Positions 23,945 through 36,545 of a stretch of 64,000 bases of DNA are shown here, piece by piece. Each line of letters opens with the position of its first letter. The stretch's first letter is position 1. A program made the translations under genes and the position numbers. The notes under the pieces are model-generated. The model saw only the letters and a program-made list of their open reading frames with translations. It was not told where the DNA came from and made no database searches. The DNA comes from Sipunculus nudus. Lineage: Eukaryota > Annelida > Sipuncula > Golfingiida > Sipunculidae. The DNA is taken from contig CM049318.1 of the NCBI GenBank assembly GCA_026874595.1, positions 57,455,750-57,519,749 of the forward strand, in the 5' to 3' direction.

Positions 23945-25740
23945 TCTATTGTCCTCTGTGTTGGACTCGAATCCTATAGTCACAGTCTTTCTTGACTTGT
24001 TTTTCCTCACCCCTTATGGTCAGTCTCTCTGGACTGTCTTCGTCTCACTTCCTATGGTCACAGACTTTATAGACTGTCTTTGTCTCAATTTCTTTGGTCA
24101 TTATATCTCTAGACTGCCTTTGTCTCACTTCCTATGGTCACAGTCCGTCTAGACTGTCTTTGTCTCAATTTCTTTGGTCATAGTATCTCTAGACTGTCTT
24201 TGTCTCAGTTCCTATGGTCACAGTCTCTCTAGACTGTCTTTGTCTCAATTCCCTATGGTCACAGTCTCTCTAGACAGTCTCACTTCCTATGATCACAGTT
24301 TTTTTCTAGACTGTCTTTGTCTCAATTCCCTTGGTCCAAGTCTCTCTAGACCATCTTTGTCTCACTTCCTATGGTCACATTCTCTCTAGACTATCTTTGT
24401 CTCACTTCCTATGGTCACAGTTTCTCTGGAATATCTTTGTCTCACTTCCTATTGTCACAGTCTTTTTAGACTGTCTTTGTCCCACTTCCTCTGGTCACAG
24501 TCTCTCTCGACTGTCTTTGTCCCACTGCTATGGTCACAATCTCTCTAGACTATCTTTGTCTCACTTCCTATGGTCACAATCTCTCTGGACTATCTTTGTC
24601 TCACTTCCTATGGTCACAGTTTTTTTAGACTGTATTTGTCTCAATTCCCTTGGTCCAAGTCTCTCTAGACCATCTTTGTCTAACTTCCTATGGTCACATA
24701 CTCTCTAGACTATCTTTGTCTCACTTCCTATGGTCACAGTCTCTCTGGACTATCTTTGTCTCACTTCCTATTGTCACAGTTTTTTTTTGACTGTCTTTGT
24801 CTCACTTCCTCTGGTCACAGTCTCTCTAGACTGTCTTTGTTTCACTTCCTATGGTGACAGTCTTTCTAAACCGTCTTTATCTCACTTTCTGTGGTCAAAG
24901 TATCCCAAGACTGTCTTTGTCTCATATCTGATGGTCACAGTCTCTCTGGACTGTCTTCGTCTCACTTCCTATGGTCACAGACTTTATAGACTGTCTTTGT
25001 CTCAATTTCTTTGGTCATTATATCTCTAGACTGCCTTTGTCTCACTTCCTATGGTCACAGTCCGTCTAGACTGTCTTTGTCTCAATTTCTTTGGTCATAG
25101 TATCTCTAGACTGTCTTTGTCTCAGTTCCTATGGTCACAGTCTCTCTAGACTGTCTTTGTCTCAATTCCCTATGGTCACAGTCTCTCTAGACAGTCTCAC
25201 TTCCTATGATCACAGTTTTTTTCTAGACTGTCTTTGTCTCAATTCCCTTGGTCCAAGTCTCTCTAGACCATCTTTGTCTCACTTCCTATGGTCACAATCT
25301 CTCTGGACTATCTTTGTCTCACTTCCTATGGTCACAGTTTTTTTAGACTGTATTTGTCTCAATTCCCTTGGTCCAAGTCTCTCTAGACCATCTTTGTCTA
25401 ACTTCCTATGGTCACATACTCTCTAGACTATCTTTGTCTCACTTCCTATGGTCACAGTCTCTCTGGACTATCTTTGTCTCACTTCCTATTGTCACAGTTT
25501 TTTTTTGACTGTCTTTGTCTCACTTCCTCTGGTCACAGTCTCTCTAGACTGTCTTTGTTTCACTTCCTATGGTGACAGTCTTTCTAAACCGTCTTTATCT
25601 CACTTTCTGTGGTCAAAGTATCCCAAGACTGTCTTTGTCTCATATCTGATGGTCACAGTCTCTCTGGACTGCCTCGGTCTGAAATTATATACTCACAGTC
25701 TCTCTATACTGTCTTGGTCTTAAATCCTATTGTCACGATC
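23945..25740 (+). repeat. 40-bp satellite array, about 45 units
   Basis: The unit is 40 bp with core GGTCACAGTCTCTCTAGAC, followed by TGTCTTTGTCTCACTTCCTAT. Because 40 is not a multiple of 3, the forward frame rotates and gives open frames with a 40-residue peptide period, which are by-products. Each unit carries the inverted pair ACAGTC/GACTGT with a 6-base loop. A higher-order duplication is visible. Sequence from about 24026 recurs at offset 917 (from 24943), and from about 24560 at offset 718. A ~200-bp block was therefore lost from one of the two long copies. Confidence 0.95.
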
Positions 25741-26025
25741 TCGGTCTTGTTCTCGGATTGGCCGGCCTTGGTTACATCACTCTTTTCATATTCTCTGGAG
25801 ACAGCTCTGGGGCGTTAAATCCGCTGACGTGCGCAATGCATTCCTTCTGAAAGAATAATCAATAGTAATGGATAACCTGTCATCTCCAATCCCCATATGA
25901 CGTAACCATTGAGCTACCGGATAAACTTAGAACAAGTTTGATGAAAGAACGTTGGGCTCTTGATAAGGCCCACATAAGACAAACGCCCTCCTTGCTTATA
26001 ATCACAGGTCTGGCGTGATCTTGGG
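25741..26025. other. Intergenic DNA, nothing recognised
   Basis: No supportable feature. Confidence 0.4.
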
Positions 26026-26026
26026 T

Positions 26027-26203
26027 GATCAAGTTTAAAATCTAGTTTCCCTTCACAATGTAACATGCAAAAACGAATATGGAATATTGAACTAGACGTG
26101 TATGTGTATGTGGCCGTACGACTACGTGACCCCCCCCCCAACCCCAACACACTCACACATACACTTACACCCAGATCAAGTTTTCCTTCACAATGTAACA
26201 CGC
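26027..26203. repeat. Short direct repeat pair
   Basis: GATCAAGTTT followed by TTCCTTCACAATGTAACA occurs at 26027-26068 and again at 26174-26203, the first with an 11-base insertion. A CA-rich and C-run segment lies between. Confidence 0.8.
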
Positions 26204-26389
26204 CTTGCCTGGTCAGATTCACATAACATTACCAATTACTGCCATAAATCTACTAGAAGCTATGAATGGAACGGTCAAAGGAGTCGCCCTGAGACAATAT
26301 GGTGTATACTCATTTTAATTAAAGATAAAGCCATATTACCTCCAAATGTAATGGAGTTTTCCTTCGATGGAACCCCCCCCCCTAAGATT

Positions 26390-26500
26390 TCTTCAGAATC
26401 CGCATGCTCTTACTGCCTACGTAAAGTCGCTAACAGACAAACCAAAGAACCAATGAACCAAGGGACTACACATAATACCTGCCTGGCGTTGGTATAATAA
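26390..26500 (-). repeat. Bivalve-type dispersed repeat end
   Basis: CTAACAGACAAACCAAAGAA followed by CTGCCTGGCG-TGGTATAATA resembles, in reverse orientation, the segment at 57705-57900. The latter starts CACCAGGGAGGTAATG and contains TTGTTTGTGTTTCTTAGTTT. This pattern is familiar from mollusc genomes. The open frame at 26102-26497 reads through it. Confidence 0.45.
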
Positions 26501-29500
26501 CTTAAGACATTGCACTGAATTAAAGACGGTTAAGTAAGATTCACGTTTTAAATTTAAACATTAGGCACAGAGGAATGTAGAGAACTACATGTTTTCGTCC
26601 TTTGAGAATTCAGCCACGTAATTAAATCAGCTTCTCATTAATATTGATTCTAAAATTAGATTTCCTTTATCCGAATTAAATTTGTAACGCCTCACGTGCA
26701 TTAAAAATGGTTCCACTCAAAACCACTGCTGACTTAAAGATTTGATGAACGTGCGTGGGTGTATGGAACTCTAGGTGCACACCTCGGCGTTTCGGGAAAA
26801 AGGACTTTCCGCCTTAGTTGCCAGTTTTAATCAGTTAGCAGTCGTTTTCATCCCCTGACCTTTTAATTCAGCATTCCAGGTTTCTTCACAAAGACGTAAC
26901 CCGAGCTTCCCTTGAGGAGCCTATTCCGTTTGTGACTTTAATCTTGCATGGTTTTGTCCTTTTATGGTTCTCCCCGCCTGTTATCACGAGGGCGGACTGT
27001 TACTGAACATGGCAGCTACGCTGGACGGGTCCGCTGCAAATAATGACAGCAAAGGAGCGCTCACAAGCAGCAGTCAAAGACAACAACACGTCATCATCAT
27101 CATCGTTATAACTTAACATTTCAGTCATGTGTAACATTTTCATCAATGTTATTCAAATTTCATAATTGATGATTTTTTTTCATTCAATGTTATAGACCGA
27201 CAACACATTTTATTCAATTATTTAAATAAGTCCGTTAATAACAATGTCAGTATTCCCTCAAATTTAGATATCGCGGTGTTATTGAATATGTATGGAGGTT
27301 TAAAATGTAATAATTGGCTATATTGATTCACTTATGTAAATATTAATATATTTGAACACTTAGTTTTAAGCATCTGTGTATCTGATCACAGATAAAAACG
27401 ACAGATCCCTTAAAAATAGAAGGTAGTGTCTGTTTTCACGCAGACACAGTTTATACTGCATTGCAATTTTGTGAAAATATTTGTGACCATAATATTGTTT
27501 CAAACCGTTGATGGCGTGCTTCTTTTCCAATCAAATCCCAGTAGTGTTGAAACGGGGTTAAAATACTTGGATTCATGTATTCGAAAGACTATCCAGAATC
27601 GGATTCTTTTGCCCGTTATTAGAAAAACGTAAACACATGTATATAAAATTATATATTATAATCGGCACCCCTGGTTTTATTATAAAAACTAGCATATTAC
27701 CCGTTCATGCATGGGGACATGTCCGTCCGATTCATTCTGGACGAGATTTCCATAGTTCCAAATTCACTGGCATTATTTTTAATAGATGGCGCTGCGATGG
27801 ACTCTTCGCGAATAATGTCATTGTCTTCGGGATTATATCGGAAATGACGAATTAGGTATCACTTAGCTTCATTTCCGGACACTGCAAGACAAAAAAGGGG
27901 AATTTCCGAATCGTGGCCACGAAAGGGGGCCTGACAACGATCAGTGGCACCATAGATTAACAGTTAATGAAAAGAATATATGGATATGTCGACAGATGAT
28001 ATGGAGGATCCATACAATACCTGTGAGATTATAAAGGTCTGCACTATGGTATGACGAAAGACGATATGATTATCTCTGGTTCTACAAAAATTACAAGTAG
28101 AACAATGAAAAATAATCTTCATTATAAACTAGTGTTAAGATATAGGATTTTTTTTCGGTTATGTATTTTACATATGTATGCATGGAAAACAAGATTTTTT
28201 AAAGCCAATTGAAACAACTAGTATTTTTTTTAAATACTAAAGATGTTATGTCGATATTAACAAGGCTATGTTTTTTTAATATGGGCGATTGCATCACATT
28301 TGGTCGGCTGTTAAAAATATACAGTAAATGTCTCAGTATCTACCAGATGTCGCTTTTGTAGAGTTGGATGTGAAAGACCCGATGGAAGAGCATATGAGAG
28401 GAGAGGTAATGGGTGACGCGCAGACAATTTCTCGCGTGTGATTCCATCGATGATTTTTAATATACATATATTAATGTGAAAGTCCAAATTCTGTAATATA
28501 AAGCATTTGAGGCACATTTATGAAATTAGTTCCCTCTTTATCGTGGACCATTTCGGCTGGTCAGAGGGAAGATTCATACAGACAGATAAACAGAATCAGA
28601 ATTTTTGGTAATGAACCCTTTGCGAAAATCTACTGAAAAGAGGGTGTTATTCTTCCTTATTTTCCCACCAAGGGGACCTGTTGCAGGGGCGAAATGACGA
28701 AAAACAGTGCAAATATAAAGTCTTGAAGACATATCTGGTTATATTGTTTTAGAATATATAGTGAGCCCCCAGTTGCATTTTACTATGAATACATTTTTCT
28801 TCTCTTTTTTGTAACAGCATATAATAACCTTTGACCTATATGTAAATTACTGCTTCTTTCAAATATATATACCGTCTTCAGGGTTCCCATATGCTTAAAA
28901 TACATGAAAATCTTTGAAATTCTAAACTGTATTTTCAAAATATGAAAATTCTTTTAATTAGCTGAGTTGTACAATTTTCTTGAAAAATACCTTGAATTTT
29001 ACTTAAAGGTCAGTTATGTCGCAGAGAAGAAAGGCATGTTTTTTTCTATTGATAAAGATGTCCGAAAAAGGTGAAATTAAATAATGAGGATAAATCGGCT
29101 TAAGCGATGTGTAAAATCTCATTTATTTACTTAAATAACAACAAATAATGTTATTGTAGAAAGCCCTCGTAGCCTAGAGTAAAAATGAAGTAAAAAACAT
29201 TAAAATTTATACAGATTTGTCACTTATGTCTGCCAATACATAGAAATTAATATTAAATAATATAACATACATGTTGCAAATCAGAACAACAAAGTTAAAG
29301 GATATTTATTTTTTGTTTTAATTAATTTCAGTGATATATAAATGATTTAAAGCTTCCCTAAGATTTTCATTCTGGCACTGTTTTTTCTTAAAGAAAAGTG
29401 CCAAATAAAACAACCTTTTCAGCCTAACACACACGGCCTGCTCAATACTTGTTAGTGTTACGTGCCGATATTGGGACACTGGAAATTCCATGATGGACTT

Positions 29501-29639
29501 TGGTTTCATACGAGATGTCAGGAATGCTCGGTAAATTAACCTATTAATTTAATCGAAAGCTGCTTTTTTCTGTGCCGTTTCATTCCGTTCGCAAAGAAAC
29601 CAATAGATTCCTTAATGAAGGAGAGAAAAAGTAAATCTT
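26501..29639. other. Long intergenic stretch, nothing certain
   Basis: No repeat element or recognised exon. At 27009-27116 a 35-codon open frame with an acceptable ATG context begins MAATLDGSAANNDSKGAL and is rich in A, S, N and Q. It is too short and isolated to call a gene and is listed under findings. Open frames at 27426-27855, 28311-28517 and 29318-29509 show no motif. Confidence 0.4.
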
Positions 29640-29945
29640 TGGTAAAATCAATTGACCCAGTAGCTCTGATAGCGGCTGACGTAAATACCTCGCAGTGTAC
29701 GAGTCAGCCTGGTCTGCCCTTTGACCTGACAGCTGATTTTATCTTCGCGCGCAGGGATGTGACGTCTCACGCTGATGTAGGGCGGCTCTAGTCCGCCATT
29801 TTGTCTGATGGATTTCCTATTACCCGGCTGGCGGAAAAAGTCAAGGGCAGGACCGAAGCAAATGAACGTAGAGATAAACGCGACATAACTGGATGCTGTA
29901 TAATAAAGTTCGGTATGGCAGTCGGAAATAAACGATCTCACACTT
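29640..29945. other. GC-balanced unique block
   Basis: Base composition rises visibly here. It contains motifs such as TGACAGCTGATTTTAT and TTTGACCTGACAG, which fit homeodomain/TALE or nuclear-receptor binding. The reverse open frame at 29648-29941 has no recognisable domain. It is a candidate regulatory element by composition only. Confidence 0.3.
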
Positions 29946-32900
29946 TAATTAAATTGAATTATTGAACAAAACACGCACGTTATTGCGCGTTACCACCAAA
30001 CTTAAGCAGTAATTGGCCTGGATTTCTGAATGGATGATCCGTCTTATGACCCTTTTAATTACAGGAACTCTATAAAGGGGTGTACTGCAGTTGAGGGAGA
30101 CTGTGCTTGTGCTAGTATTGAAGTTTTATGAGTTACATATCTGGGACAGAACCGGAAATTTAAATAAACCAGTCTCTTTTCGCATTTACCATATATACAG
30201 CTGAACACTTGTAACTCCCACTGAATGTGATAGATTACATGTTTTCATCTTGCTGGGATATTCTGTTAGTAAACAAATGGTATTTACGGATTTTGTGTAG
30301 CATCCAACTGTTAGGGTATATCAACCAAGGTAAAACCTGTTAAATAGGATAAGGTAATCTGGATCATAACGGTATGTTTTAAAGTGAAAGGGCTCTATAC
30401 CTTTGAGAAATGATATCTTTATCCCGGCCTCAATCCAGAGCCATTTACTGGATAAATTGTTTGTTTAGCGCATACCTGTGTTTCAACAACGGAGTCCGTG
30501 AACTGACACAGATTTATATTGTGCAACACATTATATGATCCATGGCGAGGTTTATGAGTATTCTCAGACTACTTCTCTAAATATAATTCTCCTCTTCCTT
30601 GATCAATCTATTTATTGCCTAAATGGAAAGTATCCAAAGTAAAGCAACAACAAAAAATACATGAACATTTACTCATAGTAAAGCAATAGGGAGAAATGCA
30701 TTAAAATCATTTGGATTGATAATAGTTAGGTGGTCATGATTGGCAAAGATAACTTAATACTCATAAGAGAAAACAATACTATAACTAACTAATAATTAAA
30801 CCTTAGGTGACTTATGTGGAATCTAGTTAGCAGTAAATAGTTTTTATTCTGGAGCTGCTGTTATAGTAGTTATTTTATACATTAAATTTAAATTTCAAGC
30901 AAACCCAATATAGATTAATCTATACAATAGCAAATAGTTTACCGTAAAACAAGAGCCAGTTTAACAGAGGACCAATACAAGGATTGTAGTGAATATCTTT
31001 CCAAATGTTCCGAAGATGAAACAGTTATTTACTCTGTTTGGCTTGCGTATATGTGTTTCAGTTGCTCCCGAAAGGAATACGATAGCAAGTAATCAGGTGC
31101 CACCTGTTCTGTCGTTCTTCATTTGATTCTCTTTTAATCACTGTGTTGACTTAGGAAGTAATGAATCTGGTGGAACGTGATACATGCCCCTCTTTCTGAG
31201 GTCCCCGGTGAAACCATTAGTTCCTACCGATCCTTCTGCACCGAGCGAGTTCTAGGTGCAGCTGGGTGATATGGCAAAGGTTTAAATTACCTTTGGTACT
31301 AGAAAGCAGTCGGAGACCAGATTTATACCTAAACTGAATCCTGATCACAAGGTCCAAACATTTCCAGGATCTTCAAAATAAACCAGCTGTTTTATCAAAA
31401 TAAGTGCCCTCTCAGCGCCAAAGAGAATATAAGACTAATCAAATAATGGCTCATTTTAGTGTAAGTTTACCTGTGCTATTTACCATGTGTGTACTCACTA
31501 ATATATATCTCTACACTGGTTATAATTATATTCTAGACATTCTACTTTTGCCTCCATCTTGAGCAAGCTGGCACATGACTTATTAAATTGGCACTTTCTG
31601 AATCAAGGCATGAATTAAGGCATGAACTGTAAAGAAAGCAATTAGAGACCGTATACCTCCGCCGTTTATTCTCGTTTTCAATTTGGCGATATTCACGAAA
31701 GGGAATTCATTGAAAATAATTTATAAACTCTGGCCCCATTGGAACCCCGTGTACGTTGGCCATGCAAACGTCGGCGATAGTAGATAGGGCAAAAGAGTTT
31801 AGATTAATCTATCAATGATGCCACACCAAAAATTTGTAATACGGTTTCCAGGAACATAAGTATGGTTCGAGCTGACTACCCGCCGAAACACAATACGTTG
31901 ATTTTCTTCAGCTTGTCTAAAAGAAAAAAAAATGCCCTAGTTCTTGAAATATTGTATATAATAAGCACGAATTTTAGTCCATTATCCATACCTTTAATAC
32001 TTTTAAAGGGGATTTGTTTCATAGCACAAAGCAGTAACATTTTCAACGACTTGGTCTTCATTTGCCAAAATAAAAAATAAAAATAAATAAATAAATCCAC
32101 ACTAAATTTGATCGACGAATCCGTATAACAAAACATTTTTGTATGGCCTAATGAAAAGGGTCATAGAAAATCCTCCGTCTATATCCCGCCCGTGAAAAAA
32201 AGATTCACATATTTGCGTATTATGTGATGGAGAAAAAAGTATGAAACCTTCCACACCATACCTTGACCAGTGGTCTATCCGTGCAGTCCAGAATAATTAA
32301 CCTGTCGTATTTTTTTATAAGTCGAATTTCTTGTATTACAATGTGGTACCTTTAAACATGATATTGTTATTTACGGTAATTAACACATTTGTTTCTCATC
32401 ACCATCCAGTATTCAAACATCGAACGATTCAGAAGTTTAAGACATATGTCCTTTCGATTAAACATTTACATTAATCATTTTCGGCTAAACGCAGTAAAGC
32501 CTTACGTATTCTTGTTGGCGACCCACTCAAATGGTTAAGAATTTACGAAGGAATTATCCAGTTTTAATGCCTTACTCAAACTTAATGTGTTTCACTAAAT
32601 GAACACGAGATGGCGCTGATATGCAATAGGGGTTTACCGTAATTAATAATGAAATATATGATGAGGTATCCCATCATGTTTCGAAAATGTATCTCCATTT
32701 ACAGATTGTGTTGTTTCAGTTGCACAAAGGGTTATATCTTTTACCAGTCAAATGTTACTGTTACATATAAACTGCAACTTTGTACTGAAAATGATCCGAC
32801 GAGGAAATTGTATGCAAGACAGGTTATGGGTACAATATATATGAAATTTTCTTAAAATGAATATGTTGGTTATTTCTTTCCAATATTGCTTTTCGTCAAT

Positions 32901-33989
32901 ATCATTGTCAGTAATTTTGGTTGACAGTCCAATAAGGAAATATTATCTAAATGTGTTCGTTACACGCCTTAACGTTTATAAAAACAGATATTTACAACTA
33001 GACCTAGGATGTTTTGTTCTGACAACTTAAGGACTTTTAATGTACTTTAGTTTTTCTGGATGACCGACATGAACAACGTAAAGTTTAATCCATACTTATC
33101 GATGCTTTATGCATGTAATTCTACCAACACACGTTTTTTTATGTAAGGGATTGACAAATTTCATTTATAGAATATCGGACTTAAAGACTGGATTTTGTCA
33201 GTGCCAGCCAAAACATTATGAGATACCATGACCATAATATGGTTCAGAACCGTTCTATTTGGTTGATCATTTTGTATCTTTCAAGATTGATCAGGTTTAA
33301 AATATCCTATGACATCAATGGACTCTCTCCTCTCCAATTTAGTGCACAGCATCACTCCATCCCTACTGTATACATCCATCTCGGCTATTTATAAGCTGTA
33401 CTACTGGTGCAGTCTGATTTATTTAAAATGGTTCAAACATGGAGTAATACTAGATGGAAAACACGAAACGCTGGGTTATATATGACAGTTATTTATCAAC
33501 TAAATGAAGTGAGGAGGGCCGTGGGAGTAGTCTATACAAGATGTACGCGTCTTTTGCCCAAGGGTGGCAGCAAGCGGAGTACAAGCTCCACTTTAATAAT
33601 AAAGCTCATACATCTCTCACAGCCACACGCTAGAAGGTACTAAGGGAGTGAAGAATACAGGCGCTTGAATCCCTGTCAGTATAATTATGGCTTTAACAGT
33701 TTTCGATCAACGTAATTGGTATTCCTCTATCCTGAAAAGACCGCTTAACAGGGCACATCGCTTGCCAGTAACTTATGTTTACAAAGATACACAAATCTGG
33801 AAGCTATGTTTGCAATTGTTCTGTATCCATTAACATCAGAAAAAAAAACAGAAATTTGTCGCCATCTGACTGTCCTTCTGAGTGGCTTACTGATACTTGG
33901 TGTTTGAAATAGAGTACCAAATAAAGCACAAAACCGTGTGGAAATGAGTGACACGTAAAAAAATATGATCACTGTGCAAGGTTTAAAAT
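29946..33989. other. Long intergenic stretch, nothing recognised
   Basis: AT-rich and unique-looking. The small open frames at 31862-32136, 32649-32855, 33407-33643 and 33745-33972 have no domain, splice context or codon bias that I can support. Confidence 0.4.
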
Positions 33990-34025
33990 AATGTATACTT
34001 TATGGGGTCTAATATGAATTTAAAA
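33990..34025 (+). repeat. Short repeat shared with 18588-18625
   Basis: ATACTTTATGGGGTCTAATA then TGAATTTAAA matches the earlier site with two or three substitutions. Confidence 0.5.
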
Positions 34026-35532
34026 CAACACTTGGATTGATACTGGATACAGGGGTTTTGACAAAAATGAAACCTTAAAACAGTTCCAGCTGTTACCAAA
34101 CACCAAAGTTTGATCAAGATCCCGGTAATACATTATGGATATGGTGATTCCGAGTGTTGGCGGAGATATGTAGTCAATGAGTGCTTTCTAGTTTCAATTT
34201 ACTCTCAGCGATAAGGGGATCGTTCTTTTGATTAACTTTATATCTCTCGACTCTGGGCTCTGTGGAACTTAATCTACGGTTGTAAATGAGAAATGCGAAA
34301 TAAACCTCTAGAGATAAACAGATCAATGTGAACCGTATCTGCCTGGATATACTGGACTGTGTAACATCTACGCCCAGCCCCCGGGGATCTCATTCTGATA
34401 ATAAGATCATCTGACGTTCACATATGTCTCTTTTATTAGATATGGCGTGTAACAGAAAAAGAAATAAATCAATTTGAAATATGACTACCCCTTGTGGTTT
34501 CTATCAATTAGATTTATAATCATACTGTTTGCTCGCCGGATTTACCTTCTCATGTTTACCGTGAGCCCCCTCGTGGGACACACTGGTCTTGTTGATGTTC
34601 TGAAGACGCTCCCTCGGAGTGTCAGGTCAATCAGTAACGACATGTCTGTTTAATTCCAGCTATCACCAATCGTTTCACGGCATTTCGTAGGGGTACGTTG
34701 CGTATCAGGATTTTGTAGGATGCATTTGATGGACTGCAGAAGTATGGAATCTAAATTTTTCGCTTTTTTAATTTCAATGAATTATTTAACGAATCTGTAA
34801 AGTTTTATGAAAACATATAACTCCAGGGGAAAATATGACCTGTTATCACTAAACAGCAGACTAATACGAATTATTACATTATTTCATAATGGGCTTATGG
34901 GATACTTTTAGTTTGGGAGAATGGGAGCGAGAGTAGAAAGTTTTACCGTGTTTCCATGCATGGTGTGATTGTGTGTGGTGTTAAAGACCCAGTGGTATTT
35001 GTCTGAAGTATTGAAAATGAAACATACGGATCATTTCACACGTAAAATGTATTTATAATGTACTTTTTGGATAGTTAATCTTCGAAGCCAATTCTTTAAT
35101 CAACAGTAAGAGATGAAGATTCTAAAAAGCACAAAAGAGTACTCTGTATATTCTAACGGCTCTTTGACTCTTAAAAATCAGTCCACTCTCCATGGCCTAT
35201 GTGTTTTGAACGACGGGGAAAGAAGAGTTGAAACGGGTAGTCAAATTTGGGACTCGCACACTCGATGAAGGTATTATTCGAAATGAGTATCCTTTACCAT
35301 AACAAAAATCTACAGGTAAAAAATTTAAATTGAACAAAAAATTTTTAAAGTGACTTTTAGTGTATATTTCTACCGATGTGTTGTTTGCATTGAAGAACCT
35401 ATCTTAGCTTTATTATTAATCTGGTATAAAACATGTGAAGGTTGCCATTTTGCCATTAACGATTGAATCCTGGGAATCCTCTTTCCGGAATTTTCTTAAA
35501 AGTTCCTGTTTTTTTCTGTTGTGAAGCAATAT
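34026..35532. other. Intergenic DNA, nothing recognised
   Basis: 34240-34720 is somewhat GC-richer. No gene or repeat is supported. Confidence 0.4.
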
Positions 35533-35819
35533 GCATAAAGCAGGGACGTCAATATAGGGATGATGGTGGGGATGGGGGTATATATCCCCCACGTTTCGGC
35601 AAAGGAAAGATAGTCAACGTAACCCCCCCCCGACTATTCAGAGATAATATTTATATGTTGCAAATGAAATATATTAATAAATAGAATTATACACTTTGGT
35701 TCCATTTATGAGAACACAAAGAAATAATATATCTAAACCTGGTTCAGAATAAACTTATACTAAAAACATTTTTTTCTAAAACCTTATGGTTAATTGTAAT
35801 ATATTTGAAAAGTTATTAA

Positions 35820-35867
<48 letters not shown>

Positions 35868-35998
35868 TGTGTCATGCAGACGCTAAACATTTATATATAT
35901 GTATATATTTGTGTGTGTGAATGGTGTGCGCGCGCGTTTGTTTGTGTCTACAAATCATCTCCCACTCTGGAAAAATAATTGACGCCGCAGGCATAAAG
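35533..35998 (+). mobile_element. hAT-type MITE with perfect 8-bp target duplication, copy 2
   Basis: GCATAAAG stands immediately on both sides (35533-35540 and 35991-35998). The element itself is 35541-35990. It starts CAGGGACGTCAATATAGGG and ends AATAATTGACGCCGCAG, an inverted pair of about 13 bp with two mismatches. An 8-bp duplication with CAG-starting ends is diagnostic of hAT-type transposition. The interior has a C/G-rich head, a (TA)n tract at 35820-35863, and no coding capacity. Copy 1 is at 11697-12076. Confidence 0.9.
35820..35863. repeat. (TA)n microsatellite inside the hAT MITE
   Basis: A pure TA tract. The related copy at 11697-12076 has a shorter one at the matching place. Confidence 0.97.
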
Positions 35999-36109
35999 GA
36001 TAGACAGTGCTGATTACAATAACATTTAATTTTTTGTTTCTCGGAAAGTTTACGTCAAGTAAGTGATAATATGTACCTTGAGTCTGTGAAATAATGCGAA
36101 ACCTTTGTC

Positions 36110-36545
36110 TATTCCAAGGAGCATTGCTATATGATTCCTTGAGAGCGGCACCCTTAATTGGATTGGCATGCCGGTGATATATTAAGCCGGGGACGGCCCT
36201 CTGAGGTTTTCTGTTTCGTGAAGCGTTCGTAAAGGTTGGAGGCAGTTAATTAACAAGCAACCCGAGCCACCCGTTGTTGAACCGTCGTCGGATACACTGA
36301 GGCCCGTGATGACACGGACAGAGGGTGGCGATATAACAAGGACAATCTGACGGGGTACAACGCGGCTTGGGCTTCTTCTACGAGTCATTACGGACCTAAT
36401 TCCCGCCTTAGATCTCCCCAGCTTTAGTGATGCCTCAGTCTGACGGTGAGACAAATATGACCGAGGAGATATAGATGCTGCGAAGCCCATGTTCCTAAAC
36501 CGCAGGGATGTCTTTGCTTCACAACGGTGAAACGGGTCTCCAATT
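36110..36545. other. GC-balanced unique block
   Basis: Roughly half G+C in otherwise AT-rich DNA. It contains CTTAATTGG, GTTAATTAAC and AACAAGGACAAT (SOX-like). The reverse 102-codon open frame (36182-36490) has no recognisable motif. It may be a conserved non-coding element or an unrecognised exon, and the sequence alone does not decide. Confidence 0.3.

Noticed and set aside
23945-25740. Repeat protein frames across the 40-bp array
   Set aside because: The 40-bp period rotates the frame and the 40-residue peptide period is just three units; no independent coding sign.
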